This document shows, piece by piece, positions 57,603 to 64,000 of a stretch of 64,000 nt of DNA; the stretch's first letter is position 1, and each line of letters begins with the position of its first letter. The DNA lies in NCBI RefSeq assembly GCF_039645585.1, contig NZ_CP147915.1:1860001-1924000 (forward strand), read 5' to 3'. The translations under genes were made by a program, and so were the position numbers. Under the pieces are notes generated by a model. The model saw nothing but the letters and a program-made list of their open reading frames with translations. It was not told the DNA's origin and did no database searches. Origin of the DNA: Sulfurimonas sp. HSL-1656. Lineage in GTDB: Bacteria; Campylobacterota; Campylobacteria; Campylobacterales; Sulfurimonadaceae.

Positions 57603-58697
57603 TCAATCCGCTTTCCGCTTCCCCTGTTTCAACCGGCCGAGCAGCGTAGCGATCCCCTTGGGGTCCGGGGCATCCGCCCCTTCGTAAAGATGCCGTTCCA
57701 GCGCTTCCGCACTCTTTTTCGCATCGGGGTCGTCCAGGTAGCCAAAAAGTGCGACCAGCGCCGTTCGGAGCGAATCGAAACGGACCCGTTCCTCTTTGCT
57801 TCTGCGGCGCACAGCAAACAGCGTCAGTGCGACACCGAGGACGAAACCGGCGACGCCCCCTGCCGCCAGACTCCATATCGTCATCGTCTCCTCCTTCATA
57901 TTTTTCTTCTTTACCCTGGGTTCCGCCGCGGCGCGGACATGGACCGGGATCGGCAGCGACGACGCCGTGACGATGCGCTGCGTCGCCGGGTCGAAACTGC
58001 GGAAGCTCACCGAGGGGATCGTAAAATCCTGTTCGCCGACGAGGGCGAAGGTCCGGTTGAGTTCATTGCTGTAGCACCCCTCCTCCCACGCGGCGTTTTG
58101 CGTATGTCCCTCCTCGAAAACGCTTACGCCGGCAATCGCCATCCGCAGCGGTTCCGCCGTCTCCAGGTTCCCGCACCCCGAGAGCGACAGGGTCAGGCGG
58201 ACCGGCTGCCCGCTGTCGGTCACATTGCGGTCGACGACGGCCTGCAACGCAAAAGCGCCGACCGCCTGCACCCCTCCGGGAACGGGGTTGGCAAAAAGCG
58301 TCACGGGTTCGAAGAGGTGCTGCTGCCATGCGACCGAAGGCATCCACTGCCCCCACGCATCCTGTGTATAGGTACGTTCGGCGACGTTCATCGCCGCCCT
58401 GCCGGTCGAGAGCTCGCCGCCCTGCATCGGGGCGATGACGTAGCTCTTTTCCCAGATATCCGCCCCCGCTTCGTGCCGCTCTTCCGCGTGACTCTGCAGG
58501 ACCTGGAAATGCGCCAGTTCCGGTGCCGCGAAACGGAAGTCGATCCCCTTGTCCGACGCGGCATGCGCGAAACGGTAGACGAGCCGCAGCGGTTCGCCCT
58601 GGTAGAGCTGGCGGGAGGAGCTGTCGACCGTCAGTTCATACCCCGAAAGCGTACTGACGGCCACCAGTAGCCCAAGCGCCTTACCACGGAACGACAT
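57603..58697 (-). CDS. BatD-like protein
   Basis: This 364-residue protein has a signal-like N-terminus (LGLLVAVSTLSGYELTVDSS), a long beta-rich periplasmic part with QLYQGEPLRLVYRF and GQPVRLTLSLSGCGN, and a C-terminal membrane helix (IWSLAAGGVAGFVLGVALTLFAV) followed by a cytoplasmic tail. It occupies the batD position of the MoxR/VWA cluster and overlaps the batB/C gene by 17 bases. Identity rests on layout and neighbourhood more than sequence. Confidence 0.75.
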   Translation of the reverse strand: MSFRGKALGLLVAVSTLSGYELTVDSSSRQLYQGEPLRLVYRFAHAASDKGIDFRFAAPELAHFQVLQSHAEERHEAGADIWEKSYVIAPMQGGELSTGRAAMNVAERTYTQDAWGQWMPSVAWQQHLFEPVTLFANPVPGGVQAVGAFALQAVVDRNVTDSGQPVRLTLSLSGCGNLETAEPLRMAIAGVSVFEEGHTQNAAWEEGCYSNELNRTFALVGEQDFTIPSVSFRSFDPATQRIVTASSLPIPVHVRAAAEPRVKKKNMKEETMTIWSLAAGGVAGFVLGVALTLFAVRRRSKEERVRFDSLRTALVALFGYLDDPDAKKSAEALERHLYEGADAPDPKGIATLLGRLKQGKRKAD

Positions 58698-60375
58698 GGT
58701 CGCCTCCCCCTGTGCGATCCGGCGTGATCTTGTAGAGGTGTGTCCGGCTCTGCCGCTGCAGCGACTGCCGCCACATGGCCGCCTCGTAATCGCTCATCGC
58801 GGCCGTTTTCGCTTCGCCGGAGGCTTCCGAAGGCCTCGCCGCCTCCCCCTCGGAAGTCTCCTTCTGTGCGGAAGCATTCTGCCCCCCGTTCGCCGGAGAC
58901 GATGCGTCCGAAGCGTTATGCTCCCCTCCCGCTTCAGTCGCCGCCGCAGCCGTTCGGCGGCGCTCCGCCTGCACCAGCCGCATCAAGCGTCCGCGGACAA
59001 TGGCCATGTTTTCGCGCGTCTGCGGGTCGTTTTGGAGGTAGAGCGCCTTCTGGTATACCTTGATGGCGGCTTCGAGGTTCTCCCTGCCCCCCAGCATCGC
59101 CCTCGCATTGCCCAGATTGTGCAACGTCGAAAACTGCAGCATCCGATCCTTGCTGCGGATACGTTCCCACAGTGCGGCCGCCGCATCGTATTTTCCGGCA
59201 CGGTAAAGGGCGTGTGCGCTGTCGTACATCGCCTGGGGGTCATTGCCGTTATGGACGCCGTAACGGTAAAAGGCGCGCGCGGCCCGTGCATAATCCCCCT
59301 CTTCATAAAACCCTTTCGCGGATTCGAGCAGTTCATAGTCGAAAGGCTCCGCCCGCAGCGTGGCGGTATGCCCGAACAGCAGCACGCCCAGCAGCAGTGC
59401 GGGAGGGACGGCCACCCGTTCGCGGCGGCTCATGGAGGCATTGGCCAGCAGCAGTAAAAAGAGCGCCACTCCCAGCGGCAGGATGTAGAGCTGGCCGTAC
59501 CGGCGGATCTCCTTTGTCCCCGCTTCGCCCCCTTCGGCATGGCGGCGCAGCTCGGAGAGCAGGGCCGCGACGTCACGGGAGCCCATCGTCATCTCGACAT
59601 AGAGACCGCCGGTGGATTCGGCCAGAGAGCGCAAAGAAGGATTCAGTACCGTCCTTACCGGTTCTCCCCCCTGCATGACGGGTTTTCCTTCCTGCTGCAG
59701 TACGCCCCCTTCGGCCGTTCCGATCCCGAGGATATAAATGTGGAGCTTCTGTGCTTTGGCATAGGCGACCGCCTCGGAGAAATTGCGTCCGTCGCCCCCG
59801 TCGGTCAGCAGCAGCAGATTTTTGCGCCCCGGATTGCTCATCACCCCCTTCGCCGCGGCCAGCAGTGCCATGATATCGGTCCCCTTCTCGGCGTAGGTAT
59901 CGGGTGCGAAATCTTCCAGTAGCTCCGTCAGCGCGCTTTTGTCCGCCGTGGGCGGCACCACGGCATAGACATCCCGCCCGAAAGCGAGTACCCCGATGCG
60001 TTCCCGCTTGGCCCGAGCGACCAGTGCAAGCAGCTTGGCCTTCGCGACGGCGGCGCGGGAGGGGTAGACATCCTCCGTCTGCATGGAGGCCGAGATGTCG
60101 ACGGCGACCGTCAGCGCAGTGTGCGGGCTCTTGACGACGGCCGTCGCTTCGGTAATGACGGGCTGGGACATCGCCGCGATCAGCAGGACGAAAACGGCCA
60201 GGTAGATCAGGTTGCGCTGGCGGAGGCTGAGACGCTTTTCGTTCACCCGCAGCCGTTCGAAAACGGGGCCGGAAAAGAGCTCCGCCGCCGGCTCCTTCTG
60301 GGTCAGGATAAAGTAGAAGAGCACCAGAACCGGCGGCAGCATAAGGTAAAAGAACTCGGGGTGGAGAAAGGTCAT
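58681..60375 (-). CDS. BatB-BatC fusion: VWA domain plus TPR protein
   Basis: The 564-residue protein has two N-terminal helices, a von Willebrand A domain with the MIDAS sequence VDISASM and LLLLTDGGDGRN, a third helix pair (~300-345), and then TPR repeats (FDYELLESAKGFYEEGDYARAARAFYRYG in two lines of the repeat). A low-complexity Ala/Glu/Ser region and a RTHLYKITPDR tail typical of BatC follow. BatB and BatC are separate genes in Bacteroides. The fusion is convincing because one frame runs through both. Confidence 0.87.
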   Translation of the reverse strand: MTFLHPEFFYLMLPPVLVLFYFILTQKEPAAELFSGPVFERLRVNEKRLSLRQRNLIYLAVFVLLIAAMSQPVITEATAVVKSPHTALTVAVDISASMQTEDVYPSRAAVAKAKLLALVARAKRERIGVLAFGRDVYAVVPPTADKSALTELLEDFAPDTYAEKGTDIMALLAAAKGVMSNPGRKNLLLLTDGGDGRNFSEAVAYAKAQKLHIYILGIGTAEGGVLQQEGKPVMQGGEPVRTVLNPSLRSLAESTGGLYVEMTMGSRDVAALLSELRRHAEGGEAGTKEIRRYGQLYILPLGVALFLLLLANASMSRRERVAVPPALLLGVLLFGHTATLRAEPFDYELLESAKGFYEEGDYARAARAFYRYGVHNGNDPQAMYDSAHALYRAGKYDAAAALWERIRSKDRMLQFSTLHNLGNARAMLGGRENLEAAIKVYQKALYLQNDPQTRENMAIVRGRLMRLVQAERRRTAAAATEAGGEHNASDASSPANGGQNASAQKETSEGEAARPSEASGEAKTAAMSDYEAAMWRQSLQRQSRTHLYKITPDRTGGGDHVVPW

Positions 60376-61295
60376 GCCACCCTCCGGTTGCGCAGGTAGA
60401 CATAGAGCAGCAGCGTCATGAAGCCCATAAAGAGCGGGTAGATGTAGTAGTACTCCTTGACGATCAGGACCGGGGGGCGCTGGGGCGACTTTTCCAGGGC
60501 GTCGATCTGCGCGTAGACGTCGGCCAGGGATGTACTGTCCCGGGCCGTGAAATAGGCGCCGCCGCTCTCTGCTGTCAGCGTTTCCAGTACGGACTCCTGG
60601 GCGGCCGGCTCGTCCCCGATGACGACGGCGTAGAGGCGCACGCCGTCTTTGAACGCCAGCCCCCCGACAACGTCGCTGCCCACCGGGGCACCCGGGGTGT
60701 TCCGGCCGTCGGTCAGGACGACGACGATCTTTTCAGCACTCTGCACGTCATGCAGCGAGACGATCCCCCTGGCCATCGCCTCGTAAAGGGCCGTGTATTT
60801 GCCCGCAATGCCGACATAGAGCTGCCCGATGATCTGCGAGAGCATGCCCATGTCGGAGGTGGGCGGTGCGGCCGTAAACGTGTGGGTGCCGAAGACGACG
60901 AGGCCGACGCTGTCGCTGCTGCGCTGCGCCGTAAACGCCTGCAGGATCTCCTGGACCGCCTCGAAGCGGCTGCGGGTACGGTCACCCGGGTCGAAATCGC
61001 CGTTGCGCATGGAGGCGCTGGCATCCACCACGAGGCTGATCGCATACCCCGGAGCGCTGACCGGCTGGTAGACCTGCTCTTTCACCGGTGACATCAACGC
61101 GACGAGCAGTAGGATGACTGAAGCCCATTTGAGCAGCCAGAGCCAGAAGGAGGGTTTGAGCGTGACCGCGGCGAAGGCGGCGAGGTGCGGGAAGTAAAAG
61201 CCCTGGTGGCGCAGGCGGCAGAGCGCTTCGCACGCCAGAAAGATGAAGAGGAAGGAGATGACTTTCGGGAATTCGAAGAAGATCCCCTCAAACAT
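60372..61295 (-). CDS. BatA-like VWA-domain membrane protein
   Basis: The 307-residue protein has N-terminal helices, a VWA domain with MIDAS sequence VVDASASMRNGD and VVLTDGRNTPGAPVG, and a C-terminal helix (YYYIYPLFMGFMTLLLYVYL). The BatA order in the cluster and the overlap with DUF4381 (8 bases) and BatB/C (4 bases) support the call. It probably faces the periplasm and works with BatB. Confidence 0.88.
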   Translation of the reverse strand: MFEGIFFEFPKVISFLFIFLACEALCRLRHQGFYFPHLAAFAAVTLKPSFWLWLLKWASVILLLVALMSPVKEQVYQPVSAPGYAISLVVDASASMRNGDFDPGDRTRSRFEAVQEILQAFTAQRSSDSVGLVVFGTHTFTAAPPTSDMGMLSQIIGQLYVGIAGKYTALYEAMARGIVSLHDVQSAEKIVVVLTDGRNTPGAPVGSDVVGGLAFKDGVRLYAVVIGDEPAAQESVLETLTAESGGAYFTARDSTSLADVYAQIDALEKSPQRPPVLIVKEYYYIYPLFMGFMTLLLYVYLRNRRVA

Positions 61296-61686
61296 CGATC
61301 ATCCCGAGATAGATCCTGAAATACGCTCGGGTCTCCTCGTCGATGGGCGGCACCGTTTTGCGGAATTTGTAGGGTTCGAGGCGCTGTTCGAGATTTTCGA
61401 AGGCCTCCTGAAGACGCGGGGAGTCCTCCGCGAAACGGCGGCCGAGACGGGAGATGGCATACGCCGCCTGCTTCGCGTCATCCAGATCGACCGCCTCGAG
61501 GGCCTTGCGGCACGCGCGCCGGGTATTTTCCCTTCGCTCCTCGCGGTAACGGCGGATCAGCAGGTAGAGGACGAGCAGAAGAAAAACGAGCACCATGGCC
61601 GCCGCGGCTGCCAGGTAGTAGGGCGTATAGTCATGGATCTCGACCAGGGGCTTGATGTCATGCAGCGGGATATCGTCTGAATGCAT
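61288..61686 (-). CDS. DUF4381-like small membrane protein
   Basis: The 132-residue protein has HDIKPLVEIHDYTPYYLAAAAAMVL leading into one long membrane helix and a cytoplasmic helical domain (RRACRKALEAVDLDDAKQAAYAIS). This matches the DUF4381 protein usually encoded between DUF58 and batA. It overlaps batA by 8 bases and shares one base with the DUF58 gene. Function unknown. Confidence 0.8.
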   Translation of the reverse strand: MHSDDIPLHDIKPLVEIHDYTPYYLAAAAAMVLVFLLLVLYLLIRRYREERRENTRRACRKALEAVDLDDAKQAAYAISRLGRRFAEDSPRLQEAFENLEQRLEPYKFRKTVPPIDEETRAYFRIYLGMIDV

Positions 61687-62516
61687 TATCGCCCCTCGAA
61701 AAGGCGCCGGAGTTTGACGCCGATGTGGTCATCCGTATAGATCTTCGTAAAACGGATGCCGTCTTTACGAAGCTGCTCGTACAGGGCATGGTCATGCTCA
61801 CGCACTTTCGCTTCGTAATCGTGTACGGTCCGGGTGTTAAAGTCCCCCTCGAGCAGCATCCCGCTCTCGGGGTCGCGCAGTGAGGCGAAACCGAACGGCG
61901 GCGGGTGCTCTTCCAGGCGGTCACGGACGATGATGCAGACGACCTCGTGCTTCTTTGCCAGCAGCCGCAGCTGGGGAAGTTCGAAGAAATCCCCGACAAC
62001 AAGCAGGAGCGAGCGGCGGCGGATACGCTGGTAGAGCGTCTTCACCATTGCATCGTAATCGCTCTTTTTCCCGACCGCCTCGAAAGCGTCTACCTTCTGT
62101 GTCAGCTCGGAGACGGCATAGCGGTTCTTCGTCGGGCGCCCCTCGTCGTAGAGGCGGTCCGCAAAGAGCATGTAGCCCAGCGCGTCGCTGTTGTACTGCA
62201 CGGCGTACCCCACCGTCGCGGCGATCTCGGCCATCACCTCCTGCTTGAAACGGTGCTGCCCGAAATGGACGCTGCCGCCGAGCATCATCGCGACGACGAC
62301 GCTGAGCTCCCGCTCTTCGCGGAAGATCTTGATATAGGGGGTGCGCATCTTCGCCGTGATGTTCCAGTCGATATGGCGGATGTCGTCGCCGGGCATGTAC
62401 TCGCGCAGCTCGATAAAGTCGTACCCCTCCCCATGGAAGATCGAGGGGTTGTTGCCGATCAGCTCGCTGAAGACCTGTCGCCGGGCCTTGACGAGGATGC
62501 GCTGGACCGTTCCCAT
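61686..62516 (-). CDS. DUF58 domain protein
   Basis: The 276-residue protein contains GEGYDFIELREYMPGDDIRHIDWNITAKMRTPYIKIFREER, here cited by parts, which is the DUF58 signature, and a VWA-like C-terminal portion. DUF58 proteins are always close to MoxR and VWA genes and probably act as substrates or adaptors of the MoxR ATPase. No membrane helix is seen, unlike many longer DUF58 proteins. It follows moxR by 6 bases. Confidence 0.9.
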   Translation of the reverse strand: MGTVQRILVKARRQVFSELIGNNPSIFHGEGYDFIELREYMPGDDIRHIDWNITAKMRTPYIKIFREERELSVVVAMMLGGSVHFGQHRFKQEVMAEIAATVGYAVQYNSDALGYMLFADRLYDEGRPTKNRYAVSELTQKVDAFEAVGKKSDYDAMVKTLYQRIRRRSLLLVVGDFFELPQLRLLAKKHEVVCIIVRDRLEEHPPPFGFASLRDPESGMLLEGDFNTRTVHDYEAKVREHDHALYEQLRKDGIRFTKIYTDDHIGVKLRRLFEGR

Positions 62517-62522
62517 AAGACC

Positions 62523-63473
62523 CTACGGCAGCGGGACCGCTTCGATCACCCTGTCGATGATCTCGTCCGACGTGACGCCGTCGGCCTCGGCCTCGTAACT
62601 GAGCACGATGCGGTGGCGCATCAGCTCCTTGATAATGAAAGCGACGTCAACAGGGCTGACGTAGTCCTTGCCGCGCAGATAGGCCATCGCCTTGACGGCC
62701 TTGAACATATCGATGCTCACCCGCGGGCTCGCGCCGAACTGCAGCTGCGTTTCGAGGGCATCGAGACCGTACGCCTTCGGGTCGCGGGTCGCACTGACCA
62801 GCTCGATCATGTAGCGCTCGACCTCTTCATCGACATGCACCTTTTTGACCTCCGCTTTGAGCGCCTCCAGGTCTTCGTGCATGATGACCGCATTAATCGT
62901 CTCGGAAACGCCCGCAGCAATGCGGCGGGCGATCTCGAGCTCCTCCTCTTTCGTGTTGTAGCCGACCTTCAGTTTCAGCATAAAACGGTCCAGTTGCGCT
63001 TCGGGCAGCTGGTAGACCCCCTCCTGCTCCACCGGGTTCTGCGTCGCCATGACGAAGAAAGGGGGTGCGAGTTTGAAACTCTCCTCGCCGATGGTGACCT
63101 GCCGCTCCTGCATCACTTCCAGCAGGGCCGATTGCACCTTTGCCGGGGCACGGTTGATCTCGTCGGCGAGTAGCAGGTTCGTGAACACCGGACCGTGTTT
63201 GATCTTGAACGCGTTATGCTGCGGGTCGTAGATCTCGGCACCGAGGATGTCCGAGGGGAGCAGGTCCGGGGTAAACTGCACCCGTTTGAACTGCAGTCCC
63301 AGGCTTTGCGAGAGCGCTTTGACCGTCGTCGTCTTCGCCAGTCCGGGGATCCCTTCGATTAGAATGTGCCCTTCGCAGAGCAGGCCGATCAGCAGCCCGT
63401 CGATCATCTTGTCCTGGCCGACGACGACTTTCGCCACCTCGGACTTGATCGCTTCGATTTTGGAGTACATCAA
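62523..63473 (-). CDS. MoxR-family AAA+ ATPase
   Basis: The 316-residue protein has Walker A GIPGLAKTTT at ~41-50, Walker B LLLADEINRAPAKVQ, sensor FFVMATQNPVEQEG and the arginine-rich SPRVSIDMFKAVKAMAYLRG. MoxR ATPases act as chaperones for VWA proteins, here the Bat proteins encoded downstream. It is first of the six-gene cluster and has its own -10 box. A second ATG directly follows the first; either could start it. Confidence 0.95.
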   Translation of the reverse strand: MMYSKIEAIKSEVAKVVVGQDKMIDGLLIGLLCEGHILIEGIPGLAKTTTVKALSQSLGLQFKRVQFTPDLLPSDILGAEIYDPQHNAFKIKHGPVFTNLLLADEINRAPAKVQSALLEVMQERQVTIGEESFKLAPPFFVMATQNPVEQEGVYQLPEAQLDRFMLKLKVGYNTKEEELEIARRIAAGVSETINAVIMHEDLEALKAEVKKVHVDEEVERYMIELVSATRDPKAYGLDALETQLQFGASPRVSIDMFKAVKAMAYLRGKDYVSPVDVAFIIKELMRHRIVLSYEAEADGVTSDEIIDRVIEAVPLP

Positions 63474-63499
63474 TCACCTTTATAAGGATAATAGCGGCC

Positions 63500-63505
63500 A
63501 TTATA
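63500..63505 (-). promoter_or_regulatory. -10 box upstream of moxR
   Basis: TATAAT on the minus strand 27 bases before the moxR ATG. No -35 box stands out. Confidence 0.55.
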
Positions 63506-63642
63506 ACGTTTTGAAGGTATAGATTGCCCTGCCCCGATGCCGAAGCAGCAGAGACGGCGGATGGGAAAAACAGGGATTTCAGCGCCGAAAATGCGACGCC
63601 AGAGGTTTTTTCGTTTTTTTTGTATTTTCTTCCGAAAAACTA

Positions 63643-63671
63643 TTGACTTTGAAGAGTGTTTTTCGTATAAT
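63643..63671 (+). promoter_or_regulatory. tRNA promoter
   Basis: TTGACT (63643-63648), a 17-base spacer and TATAAT (63666-63671), with T-rich tracts upstream. It drives tRNA-Lys and probably tRNA-Glu. Confidence 0.75.
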
Positions 63672-63712
63672 TCCCGTCCACAAACGAAGAGAGCTTATCT
63701 CATTGTTTGCAT

Positions 63713-63788
63713 GTCTCGTTAGCTCAGCTGGTAGAGCACGTCACTTTTAATGATGTGGCCGTTGGTTCGAATCCAACACGGGACACCA
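63713..63788 (+). tRNA. tRNA-Lys (TTT)
   Basis: A 76-base cloverleaf: acceptor GTCTCGT/ACGGGAC with one G-T pair, anticodon loop CTTTTAA, T arm GTTGG-TTCGAAT-CCAAC and encoded CCA. Confidence 0.96.
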
Positions 63789-63804
63789 TTGTTACTCCTA
63801 TAGT

Positions 63805-63879
63805 GGCCCCATCGTCTAGCGGTTAGGATCCCAGATTTTCATTCTGGTTACCGGAGTTCGAGTCTCCGTGGGGTCACCA
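63805..63879 (+). tRNA. tRNA-Glu (TTC)
   Basis: A 75-base cloverleaf: acceptor GGCCCCA/TGGGGTC, anticodon loop TTTTCAT with TTC, T arm CGGAG-TTCGAGT-CTCCG and encoded CCA. It lies 16 bases after tRNA-Lys. Confidence 0.96.
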
Positions 63880-64000
63880 CTTATTTTTCCCTCTTTTGAA
63901 AACATTCAGCATCTTTTAAAATCAACTATATGTTATTTATACGCTCTTTTCACTCATCCGCGATATAACTTCAATATCATGTATGCATCACTAAACGGCT
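63880..64000. other. AT-rich sequence at the window edge
   Basis: Nothing coding is seen. The T-rich stretch just after tRNA-Glu may be part of the tRNA terminator, but there is no clear hairpin before it. The tRNA array may continue beyond the window. Confidence 0.4.

Overview
The window looks like a chromosome segment of a GC-rich member of the Campylobacterota (former Epsilonproteobacteria), most like the Sulfurimonas/Sulfuricurvum group. The assignment rests on lineage-typical gene neighbourhoods (M23 peptidase-lpxC-tsaB-thrB-ylxR-infB-rbfA-rimP; UPF0323 lipoprotein next to a glutathionylspermidine-synthase-like gene; nadA-nadC), an HsrA/CosR-type response regulator, a queH with a long C-terminal part, and a 16S gene that reads as campylobacterotal. 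The species cannot be named from this alone. Nearly all the DNA is housekeeping, genes are tightly packed, and many overlap by 1, 4, 8 or 11 bases. I see no prophage, insertion sequence, CRISPR array or conjugative element.

Layout. 1-8.4 kb (+): end of an outer-membrane protein gene, a cyclophilin, queH, then fabZ-lpxA-clpX-mreB-mreC and a MipA/OmpV-like protein (fatty acid and lipid A synthesis, proteolysis, cell shape). 8.5-13.9 kb (+): carB, a short TsaC/YrdC-like protein, a UPF0323 lipoprotein and a glutathionylspermidine-synthase-like ATP-grasp enzyme. 14.5-16.1 kb (+): a three-gene copper-handling set (PCuAC chaperone, an unrecognised Met-rich membrane protein, SCO1/SenC). 16.1-20.2 kb (-): AI-2E-type transporter, lone OppC-type permease, ung, and a FadL-type porin followed by an AT-rich gap. 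20.7-26.2 kb (-): a complete rRNA operon 16S-tRNA-Ile-tRNA-Ala-23S-5S with a consensus promoter and visible processing stems. 26.2-39.3 kb (-): xseA, menG, ribD, rimP, rbfA, infB, ylxR, thrB, tsaB, lpxC, M23 peptidase, DHH phosphoesterase, nadC, nadA. 39.4-42.8 kb (+): plsY, folB, an HsrA/CosR-like regulator with a coupled histidine kinase, and a ferredoxin. 42.8-50.9 kb: antiporter, Ppx/GppA, bamA, tyrA, an unknown gene and an HI0933-type flavoprotein. 51-55.5 kb (+): a GH13 glucosidase and a fused glucosylglycerol-phosphate synthase/phosphatase that appears to lack a canonical start codon. 55.5-63.5 kb (-): a secreted protein, SPFH/NfeD, and a MoxR-DUF58-DUF4381-BatA-BatB/C-BatD cluster. 63.7-63.9 kb (+): tRNA-Lys and tRNA-Glu.

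Second looks. (1) The HsrA/CosR-type regulator here keeps the phospho-acceptor Asp and the other receiver residues and overlaps a full sensor kinase gene, whereas the well-studied Helicobacter and Campylobacter members are atypical orphans. (2) The putative osmolyte gene ggpPS has a strong Shine-Dalgarno sequence but only AUC/AUU at the start position, and its first canonical start codon lies after the HAD catalytic motif. (3) The copper cluster contains an undescribed Met/Cys-bearing membrane protein. (4) Both t6A pathway proteins in the window (TsaC-like and TsaB) are shorter than their Escherichia coli relatives.
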